DNA of 64,000 nt, taken from NCBI GenBank assembly GCA_019638235.1, contig JAHBUE010000001.1:1536492-1600491 (forward strand), written 5' to 3'. A program made the translations under genes and the position numbers. Below the pieces are notes generated by a model. The model did not search any database, was not told the origin of the DNA, and saw only the letters and a list, made by a program, of their open reading frames with translations. This stretch comes from Cyclobacteriaceae bacterium (GTDB lineage: Bacteria > Bacteroidota > Bacteroidia > Cytophagales > Cyclobacteriaceae). Shown piece by piece: positions 25,276-32,222 of this stretch (the first letter of the stretch is position 1; each line of letters begins with the position of its first letter).

Positions 25276-26763
25276 TCAGAACTCCTTCTTTATATGAAAG
25301 AAAAATCCGGCATGCCCTTCATTGTTCAGGGTGTATTCAAACCGCAACACAATATCGTATGAGCTTACTATATCAATACCCGCACCGGTACCGGCCAGCA
25401 AGCTGTTCGACAGCCTGGTATTAATTTCGTTTTCCGTGTAAACGGGATAATTTTTTACGTACCCGAAATCAGCATAGGTTTTTAAAAAGATTGAAAACGG
25501 AATGTGCTTAAATTGTTTGAGCCGTGTGCCGTTCATGCTGTACACCCGGTGAAAAATACGTTTCTTTAATGTGGTTTTGTTCAGGATATACATAGGGCCT
25601 TCAACTACGTTTACTTCATACCCCCGCACAAACACACGGTTATAGCCCATCACTCCAAAATTGAAATAGGGAATATCGTTTTTGTTACTCCAGTATGCAA
25701 AACTAAAATTCGACAGGAAGAAATTTCTCTTCATTTCAATGTACCGTGCATAGCTCACCCAGGCATCTAATTTTTCCAGGTCTTCGCTTACGGCAAAGCC
25801 CACCTTTTGAAGGTGAAACAAGAAACGATACCCCGAAAGGGGGTAGGCAATAACATCGCGATGGTCGGATATAAACTCGTAACTCAATACATCAAATTTT
25901 TGCAGTTTGTTTTCCGTGCCGAGGTAATCGGGGTTGCTTGCATATAAAGAATCGGAAATGCTTGTTCTCCTGAACGAATACCCTAACTGGTGATGGTTGT
26001 AAAACGAATTGCGATAGGTATACGTAAGCTCCAACCCACGTGTGTTGCGCAATACTTTATCCGTTTCTAAGAAAGTAAGTTTATGGTCATCCGTTCGGTA
26101 GGCAACATTTTTTGCGTCAACATAATCTGTTCTGAATATAAGCCCCTGTTTCTGGCGTTTATCGAAGTAGGGAATGCGGTACATTAATTCAAAACTGCGC
26201 ACGTAACCAAACTGCGCTGTGAATATCATGGTTTCGTTTCGACCGCGCATGTTGTACTGGTAGAGTTTGAGGCCGTAGTTTACGCGATTAAAATCGTGAT
26301 TGTAATTTTCCCACCATTCATTAAAGTTCCTATCCGACAATTGAAAAATAGGAACGGGAAAGGTAAACCAGCGTTCATTCACTTCTACTAATAAATCAAC
26401 TTTTTCGGGCTGAAGTTCAAGCGGTCTGATTTCTACTGCGTTAAACAGGTGAAGGTTAAAAAGTTTATTCTCGTCTTTCTCTAATATTCTCGGCAAATCG
26501 CGGTTAAGTATGCTGTCGCCAGTTTTTAGCGAAAGCTCGCGCAGTATAATGCTTTCGCGTGTAAGCCTGTTGCCCAAAACAAAAATGCGGTTAATCGTTA
26601 CGAAATAATCCGCACTGTCAGTATAGCTGTGTGTTTTTGAACGGTTATTTTTTTTTACCGAATCCAGCGCATGGTAAACACCGCCAGGATTTTCTTTTCC
26701 TGAAACTGGTATCAGGAAGAAGAGCCCTCCCAACATAACCAGCGTTCTGATGTTTTGATACAC
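25276..26763 (-). CDS. Omp85-family (BamA/TamA-like) outer membrane protein
   Basis: About 495 aa. The frame opens at a TTG (26775), but the GTG at 26761-26763 gives a better signal peptide (hydrophobic stretch LVMLGGLFFLIPVSG); a downstream ATG at 26736 is also possible. One POTRA-like domain is seen (ITINRIF-type strand with LGNRLTRESIILREL and LDLLVEVNERW-type strand). The remainder is a surface-antigen barrel ending in FFFHIKKEF, with the final aromatic typical of BAM substrates. It lies 17 bp downstream of lgt. A single POTRA suggests a specialised Omp85 protein, not the essential BamA. Confidence 0.8.
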   Translation of the reverse strand: MYQNIRTLVMLGGLFFLIPVSGKENPGGVYHALDSVKKNNRSKTHSYTDSADYFVTINRIFVLGNRLTRESIILRELSLKTGDSILNRDLPRILEKDENKLFNLHLFNAVEIRPLELQPEKVDLLVEVNERWFTFPVPIFQLSDRNFNEWWENYNHDFNRVNYGLKLYQYNMRGRNETMIFTAQFGYVRSFELMYRIPYFDKRQKQGLIFRTDYVDAKNVAYRTDDHKLTFLETDKVLRNTRGLELTYTYRNSFYNHHQLGYSFRRTSISDSLYASNPDYLGTENKLQKFDVLSYEFISDHRDVIAYPLSGYRFLFHLQKVGFAVSEDLEKLDAWVSYARYIEMKRNFFLSNFSFAYWSNKNDIPYFNFGVMGYNRVFVRGYEVNVVEGPMYILNKTTLKKRIFHRVYSMNGTRLKQFKHIPFSIFLKTYADFGYVKNYPVYTENEINTRLSNSLLAGTGAGIDIVSSYDIVLRFEYTLNNEGHAGFFFHIKKEF

Positions 26764-26780
26764 GCACCGGATCAAAAGGT

Positions 26781-27977
26781 TTACCCGTTTACTTCCTGCT
26801 TTTTGTTTCTGAACGATAAGATCAACACCACAATACCAACGATTACCAGCGGAATACTGTATAACTGCCCGTAGTTAATTCCGTATTTAGCAATAAAGTC
26901 GAGTTCGCTGCTTACCTGCACCTCTTTCAGGTATTCGTAAGCAAAGCGTAACGACCATAACACGATCATAAAAATTCCGAAAATTCTGCCTTCCGGCAAA
27001 TTGGCTTTGTCGCGATACCAAATCCAGAACAACAAGGCAGATAATAATATACATGAAATAGCTTCATAAAGTTGTGCCGGGTGACGCGGAATAGCATACG
27101 TGTTAACCACTGCCGCATAATGTCCGCCCTCTTTGCCTACTTTATAATTTAAGGTTTCATCTATATGCAGGTGTTCGCGCACGTAGCCCGAATAAAGCAT
27201 ACGGTCGTAGAACCTGGTGTTCATAAACGCGGCCACACGCGATGAATCCTCATTGGCTTTAAATTCAATGAGTAACTTAATCGGTTGGAAACTTTTATTG
27301 GCCTGACTGATGCCTTGCGAAAAGTGGACATCTTCAATGGCAGATTCATTTTTCAAAGTTTCTGTAACATTTCGTACAAACACTACACCGCTGTTTGACT
27401 CGGTTGGTTTGCCGATGATCTCCGAATTAAAAAAGTTTCCGAAGCGGATCAATGCGCCTGTAAGCGCAACAAGAATTACAATCCGGTCAAGCACCTGTAA
27501 GTAAGACTGACCGGGAAGTCTTCTTCTTTCAATAAAGAAACCCGATTTAGTTTTTTTCTTCACCTTTCCTTCTGATCCACCCTTTCCTTCTTTAAGATCA
27601 ACATCTGTCTTAGAGAAACTTATAGAAAAATTTGTGTACAACCATAGTGCGAAAAGAATACCAAATGCAGCGCCATGACTGGCCAATCCGCCTTCCCAGA
27701 TTTTAATAATGTCAATCGGGTTGGCAAGGTAACGTTCAGGCTCATAGAAAAACACATGCCCAAGCCGCGCCCCTATAATGGTAGCGATAACCATGTATAT
27801 GGTTAACGTATCAACGTCTTTTTCGGGTTTTCCTTCCTGCTTGTATATGTAGTACAAAATCTGCTGACTAAGCAGAAATCCTAACGCAAAAAGCAGCCCG
27901 TACCAGCGCAGGGTAATGGGGCCAATAGAAAAAATATCGGGGCTGGCATTCCAGATGATATAACTAAATAAATTCAT
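26781..27977 (-). CDS. lgt: Prolipoprotein diacylglyceryl transferase
   Basis: Transfers diacylglyceryl from phosphatidylglycerol to the lipobox Cys of prolipoproteins in the inner membrane. The N-terminal helices carry TLRWYGLLFALGFLLS, GARLGHVFFYE and WEGGLASHGAA, and the Lgt signature Arg/His/Gly residues follow (LIRFGNFFNSEIIGKPT). HPAQLYEA is the late conserved motif. At 398 aa it exceeds the usual 270-300. The excess is a charged loop after TM3 (DVDLKEGKGGSEGKVKKKTKSG) and a hydrophilic segment before HPAQLYEA, as in several Bacteroidota. Many lipoproteins in this window depend on it. Confidence 0.95.
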   Translation of the reverse strand: MNLFSYIIWNASPDIFSIGPITLRWYGLLFALGFLLSQQILYYIYKQEGKPEKDVDTLTIYMVIATIIGARLGHVFFYEPERYLANPIDIIKIWEGGLASHGAAFGILFALWLYTNFSISFSKTDVDLKEGKGGSEGKVKKKTKSGFFIERRRLPGQSYLQVLDRIVILVALTGALIRFGNFFNSEIIGKPTESNSGVVFVRNVTETLKNESAIEDVHFSQGISQANKSFQPIKLLIEFKANEDSSRVAAFMNTRFYDRMLYSGYVREHLHIDETLNYKVGKEGGHYAAVVNTYAIPRHPAQLYEAISCILLSALLFWIWYRDKANLPEGRIFGIFMIVLWSLRFAYEYLKEVQVSSELDFIAKYGINYGQLYSIPLVIVGIVVLILSFRNKKQEVNG

Positions 27978-28099
27978 GGCGGCAAATATAACAGGACTCC
28001 GGCATTCCGGGTGTGCATTCCGGGAAAAATAACAACCGGTTAGTTTTTTGCGGCTTTGCGCCAGCCTTCCGGCAGATAGAAACCGGAGCGATCCGGGTT

Positions 28100-28528
28100 T
28101 TACTTCTCCTGGTTTACTTCGGGTCTTTTTACCAAATAATAGCCCAATGCCAGCGCTATGATGATCGAAGCTAAACCGATATTGCTGATCCCGTCAGAAT
28201 GGCCGATGTCTAACACGAATAATTTCCGGCACATCGATATTAACCCTAACAGCAAAATATTCTGCACTTTTATGATTTGCTCTTTAATGTATATGCTGAA
28301 TGTATGAATCAGGCCTAAGGCAATGAGTATATTAAAAAATACAGGTATCACCGTAGCCGTTTGCTCTCTTGAAATCAAAAGCCTGTCGCTGTTTGCATTG
28401 CCGGTGATCAGCGCTTTGCCGAACTGGTAGATAAGCTCGATGATCTCCACGCCAATATAGAGTACGATCACCGATGTGAGCACGTAATGTACCCCTAATT
28501 CAAACTTCTTTATTGTTTCTTTATTCAT
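28100..28528 (-). CDS. PsiE-family membrane protein
   Basis: 142 aa with four hydrophobic helices (about 12-36, 60-82, 88-103 and 112-134), matching the phosphate-starvation-inducible PsiE fold. Recognisable are KFELGVHYVLTSVIVLYIGVEIIELIY near the start and the conserved IPVFFNILIALGLIHTFSIYIKE in the middle. Its biochemical role is unknown, and no Pho box can be judged. The gene is monocistronic and is the last ordinary gene before the restriction island. Confidence 0.75.
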   Translation of the reverse strand: MNKETIKKFELGVHYVLTSVIVLYIGVEIIELIYQFGKALITGNANSDRLLISREQTATVIPVFFNILIALGLIHTFSIYIKEQIIKVQNILLLGLISMCRKLFVLDIGHSDGISNIGLASIIIALALGYYLVKRPEVNQEK

Positions 28529-28646
28529 GGTTCCTGAAATTAGAAATGTGTAGATTTCAGCTTTGTGTGTCGGCTGGTGCGGTTTGCAATTTTTAAATCA
28601 CGAATACCCTTTTAAAAAATGTAAAAAATAGTGAGTAAATGTGCTT

Positions 28647-28666
28647 ATCCCGATAGCTATCGGGAT
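28647..28666. repeat. 20-bp perfect palindrome at the end of hsdMS
   Basis: ATCCCGATAGCTATCGGGAT is self-complementary throughout. The last two codons and the stop of the hsdM-hsdS gene (28657) lie inside it: TCC CGA TAG. I recall this palindrome as common at gene ends in Cytophagales, which a genome search would verify. Confidence 0.7.
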
Positions 28667-31248
28667 GCGGTGGCTTCCTCCTTCACGCCCCAAACCTCAC
28701 TTATTTTGCTTTTTATTTTTTGCTCAAAGATTTCTATCAGTTTTTTGTTGGCATTTACCAGGTTCATTTCTTCTTCTATGGCGGCTACGATGCTTTGCTG
28801 CTCGGAAAGTGGGGGAAGGGGGATTTGAAAACCTATTACAAATTCTCTTGGAATTCTTTGTAAACCGCTTGTACCTGACATTTGTTCTTTGCCGCTAATT
28901 GAAAACTTTTGCGATTTTATGTTTAGATAAAGCCACATCGGTAAAACTTTATCGTTTGCTCTTAAAACAAAAAATTCACTTGAACCAAAACCGATTTTAT
29001 TTCTTAAACCTTTTGCAATTCCTGCTTTTCCGTTTTCAAAGCAAGGTGTAACTTTTGCAAACAATACATCATTATCTGCAAAATAGGTGTAGCCATTAAT
29101 TACTTCTGAAAGTATTTTTTCTTCTTTTGGGATAAATGAAATTTCGTTTTCATTTAAATCAGCCATTGGGACGAATGACACAAGTGTATTTCCGTCAATA
29201 TTTTTTGCTTCTGATTTTTTCGGATTCACTTCACACACTTCCCCCAACTCTACCATTTCCCAATCGGGGTTTATGCTGATAGCAGGTTTGTAGTTGTTTA
29301 CAATTTGTTTGGCTCCGTCTATTATTTTTTGGTAGCCTTCTATTTCGGCTACTATTTGCTGCTGGATTTCGAGTGGTGGTAGGGGGATTTGGAGTTGTGA
29401 ATATTGCGAAATCCAATAACGTTTATGTTCTTCTGAATTAAATTCTATTTGTTGCATTACATAAAACAAATACCGAATGTCTGCCAATTCTGGTTTTACT
29501 TTCAGAATTTTCATTGCAGAGGATTTTACCTTGAAAGGGAAGTCAACAAATTTTGTTGCAGTTGTAAAATCATCAAAAATAATTACAGGCAAATCATCTG
29601 TAAAAATTCCCTCTGTTTCGTTTGTGTAACCAAGTATAAAAGTTTTACCAGCAGTTAATACAGGTGTTTTATAACTATCATCGTAATTTTCACTTTCAAC
29701 AATGTATTTTGTCGGTTGCTCGTAATCCAAAACATCAACAAGTTTTATTTTGTCGTATTCTGTTTGGAAATCTTTGCTTGACAAATACCTTTCCCCACTC
29801 AGCACCACATCTTTATTTTCTAAAACGGTTTGTTTTTCAACTAAGGTGGCAATTGAATCCCGAAGGGATTTAATGTTTATAGAAGACGTATTGTTTGTGG
29901 TGTTCGACCCCTTCGGGGTCGTATTGTTCATAGCCGTATTTGTTCTATAAACATTTGAATCCTTCGGATTCTTGATGATTGCTTCAATTTCTTCTATTGA
30001 TAAATCGTTTGACAAAGCGTCTTTGTATTGCGTCAAAATTTCTAATGCCTCGGGCAAGTCGTTCTTCTCAATCTCCCTGCGTTGTGCGCCTAAATCAAAA
30101 CCATCGTTTTCTATTTTCAAAAACAAAATGTGGCTGCTCTTTTTTGCCAACTTTTTATCTAAAATGAGAATAGATGTTTTTACACCGCTATACGGCTGAA
30201 ACACGCCTGCGGGCAAAGAAATTACGGCAAGCAAACTATCCTGCACCAGCATTTTGCGCAATTGCTTGTAAGCGGTTTGGCTCGTTGCCACAATGCCGTT
30301 GGGTACAACAATTCCTGCCCGTCCGTTGGGGTTAAGGTGTTCGGCAATGTAATCGGTAAACAATACTTCGGCTTTGTTTGCCTGTACGCCAAATTTTTTG
30401 TGTGGTCTGATGCCGCCTTTTGGTGTCATAAAGGGCGGGTTTGCCAATATCACATCAAAGGTTTCCTGCCAGCGGTCTTCGCTGCTTAGTGTGTCGTATT
30501 CGTGTATTTGCGGTGTGGCAAAGCCGTGCAAATACATATTGGCTAAACTCAACCGCACCATATCGGGGCTGATGTCGTAGCCCGCAAAATTGTTGGCTAA
30601 GTTTTTTCGTTCTTCGGGTTTCAGTTTATCGCCAACTCGCTTGTCGGTATTGCTTTGCAAAATGTGTTTGTATGCACTTAGCAAGAAACCTGCTGTTCCG
30701 CAAGCGGGGTCAAGCACGGTTTCGTTTTTTTGCGGATTTACGCAGGCGGTTACAAAATCAATAATGTGGCGTGGTGTTCTAAATTGTCCCGCATCGCCCT
30801 GGCTTCCCATTACACTCAACAAATACTCAAAAGCATCGCCCAACTTTTCGCTGTGGCTGTATTCAAATTCGTTAATGTGTTTAAGGAAAAGTTTCAACGT
30901 GGAAGGGTCACGATAGGGCAGGTAAGCATTTTTAAAAATATTGCGAAACAGTTCGGGAATGTTGGGGTTGGTGTTTAGTTTTTCCAACGCTTCGCTGTAA
31001 AGAGCTAACATTTCTTGTCCGCTCAACGATTGGTCAAAGAGTTTACGCCAGCCGTATTTGGCGTATTCGCCTGTAAAAAATTTGGCTTTGCCTTTAAATT
31101 TTTCAACGGCTTCTTTATCCATATCGTCCATAAACTTATAGATAAGCGCCAGCGTAATTTGCTCAATTTGGCTTTTGGGGTCGGGTACTTTTCCTACCAG
31201 CACATCGCGGCAGTCGTCAATATTTTTTTTGGTGGTGTTGTCGAGCAT
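28657..31248 (-). CDS. Type I restriction-modification methylase-specificity fusion (HsdM-HsdS)
   Basis: 863 aa. Residues 1-425 are an HsdM: helical N-domain, SAM motif DPACGTAGF (about 179-187) and catalytic NPPF (about 269-272) for N6-adenine methylation. Residues about 490-860 are an HsdS with two target-recognition domains, each followed by the conserved helix entry (IPLPPLEIQQQIVAEI and IPLPPLSEQQSIVAAI). One polypeptide therefore supplies both methylation and sequence choice. The linker, residues about 426-465, is encoded by repeat copy A (29856-29971) and is Asn/Thr/Ser-rich. hsdR lies upstream, separated by a transposase insertion. The frame is intact, so the protein is probably made. 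Confidence 0.92.
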   Translation of the reverse strand: MLDNTTKKNIDDCRDVLVGKVPDPKSQIEQITLALIYKFMDDMDKEAVEKFKGKAKFFTGEYAKYGWRKLFDQSLSGQEMLALYSEALEKLNTNPNIPELFRNIFKNAYLPYRDPSTLKLFLKHINEFEYSHSEKLGDAFEYLLSVMGSQGDAGQFRTPRHIIDFVTACVNPQKNETVLDPACGTAGFLLSAYKHILQSNTDKRVGDKLKPEERKNLANNFAGYDISPDMVRLSLANMYLHGFATPQIHEYDTLSSEDRWQETFDVILANPPFMTPKGGIRPHKKFGVQANKAEVLFTDYIAEHLNPNGRAGIVVPNGIVATSQTAYKQLRKMLVQDSLLAVISLPAGVFQPYSGVKTSILILDKKLAKKSSHILFLKIENDGFDLGAQRREIEKNDLPEALEILTQYKDALSNDLSIEEIEAIIKNPKDSNVYRTNTAMNNTTPKGSNTTNNTSSINIKSLRDSIATLVEKQTVLENKDVVLSGERYLSSKDFQTEYDKIKLVDVLDYEQPTKYIVESENYDDSYKTPVLTAGKTFILGYTNETEGIFTDDLPVIIFDDFTTATKFVDFPFKVKSSAMKILKVKPELADIRYLFYVMQQIEFNSEEHKRYWISQYSQLQIPLPPLEIQQQIVAEIEGYQKIIDGAKQIVNNYKPAISINPDWEMVELGEVCEVNPKKSEAKNIDGNTLVSFVPMADLNENEISFIPKEEKILSEVINGYTYFADNDVLFAKVTPCFENGKAGIAKGLRNKIGFGSSEFFVLRANDKVLPMWLYLNIKSQKFSISGKEQMSGTSGLQRIPREFVIGFQIPLPPLSEQQSIVAAIEEEMNLVNANKKLIEIFEQKIKSKISEVWGVKEEATASR
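29856..29971. repeat. Structured repeat copy A, in frame inside hsdMS
   Basis: 116 bp. In order: hairpin AATCCC-GAA-GGGATT; arm AATGTTTATAGAA; a 20-nt variable spacer; hairpin CGACCCC-TTC-GGGGTCG; a 21-nt variable spacer; arm TTCTATAAACATT; hairpin GAATCC-TTC-GGATTC. The arms pair perfectly. Read on the minus strand it encodes NPKDSNVYRTN, TTPKGSN and SINIKSLRDS without stops, forming the linker between the HsdM and HsdS parts. Confidence 0.9.
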
Positions 31249-31264
31249 ACTTTTTTATTTTTTT

Positions 31265-31380
31265 AATCCCGAAGGGATTTAATGTTTATAGAAATCATTG
31301 TTGGTTTTTGGTGCGACCCCTTCGGGGTCGTATATTTTCTGTTGTTGTTCGTTCTATAAACATTTGAATCCTTCGGATTC
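31265..31380. repeat. Structured repeat copy B
   Basis: 116 bp, the same length as copy A, with identical outer hairpins, arms and central hairpin. The two spacers differ in sequence but keep 20 and 21 nt. It begins 17 bp upstream of the hsdMS start and could affect its translation or expression. Its minus-strand frame corresponding to copy A is also free of stops. Confidence 0.9.
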
Positions 31381-31413
31381 TCTATTTTAATCCATTCTAT
31401 TATGTTTTTTTAT

Positions 31414-31530
31414 AATCCCGAAGGGATTTAATGTTTATAAAAAATTTATTTGGGTGATTTGTGCGACCCCGAAGGGGTCGTATCAACACTTGCCAATTCT
31501 TTTCTATAGACATTTGACCCCTACGAGGTC
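31414..31530. repeat. Structured repeat copy C, 3' flank of the transposase gene
   Basis: 117 bp. The left hairpin is the same as in A and B; the central loop is GAA instead of TTC with the stem kept; the right hairpin has diverged to GACC...GGTC. It ends 2 bp from the stop codon of the RAYT gene. The frame used in copy A has stops here. Confidence 0.85.
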
Positions 31531-31532
31531 GG

Positions 31533-31994
31533 TTATTCAATCCATTCAAACAGATATTCATCTTTATATTCAATCTTAAATTTCTCTAAAAACTCTTTGT
31601 ATTCCCCCCTAAATGATTTCTTTTTATGATGCTCCTTTTGATTTTGAATATACGCTATCACATTATCCAAAGCCGAATGGCTATAAGAGAATGCACCATA
31701 GCCTTCCTGCCATTGAAATTTGAATTTTGAAAATTTCTTTTCATTTATAAATTCATTGCTTGATTTTTTAATTTCCCTCACCAAATCCGACAAGCAACAC
31801 GATGGTTTCATCCCAATTAAAAAATGAATATGGTCAGGCATGCCATTAATCGCCAACATCTTTTGCTCTTTGTTTTTTACGATACCCGATATGTATTTGA
31901 ACAACTCCTCTTCCCAAGATGAATGTATCAAACTTTCCCTGCCTTTTACGGCAAAGACCACCTGAATATAGATTTGTGAAAATGTTCCCGGCAT
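31533..31994 (-). mobile_element. REP-associated Y1 tyrosine transposase (RAYT/TnpA-like)
   Basis: A single-strand transposase of the IS200/IS605 HUH-Y1 class, 153 aa. The metal-binding HUH motif is DHIHFLI (His55 and His57) and the probable nucleophile Tyr is in VIAYIQNQKEHH (Tyr115). WQEGYGAFSYS (95-105) is a hallmark of this group. No tnpB follows. The gene is bracketed by copies C (2 bp from its stop) and D (16 bp from its start), so 31414-32128 looks like a mobile unit whose ends it would recognise. All catalytic motifs are present, so it may be active. Confidence 0.9.
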
Positions 31995-32010
31995 ACCTTT
32001 ATTAATTTAC

Positions 32011-32128
32011 AATTATCGAAGGGATTGAATGTTTATTGAAATGTGCTGTGATTGGGTTGTTCGACCCCGCAGGGGTCGGATAAAACAAATATGTATTTCT
32101 TCTACAAATATTTGAACCCTTTGGGTTC
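32011..32128. repeat. Structured repeat copy D, 5' flank of the transposase gene
   Basis: 118 bp, the most diverged copy. The left hairpin is damaged (ATTATCGAAGGGATT), the central stem is intact with loop GCA, and the arms pair imperfectly. The right hairpin GAACCC-TTT-GGGTTC differs from copies A and B by paired changes that keep the stem. It lies between the RAYT start and the end of hsdR. Confidence 0.8.
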
Positions 32129-32222
32129 TTGTTGCTCAATTTTATTCGCAAAAACGAACGGTAATATGTTCGGCTTAATTTGGCACACACTGCGTGCCAA
32201 ATTGGGAATTGCTTTTTTAAAT

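Noticed and set aside
29840..32130. CRISPR array
   Set aside because: The repeated units are long palindromes with internal variable spacers, irregular spacing and no cas genes; they fit REP/RAYT elements.
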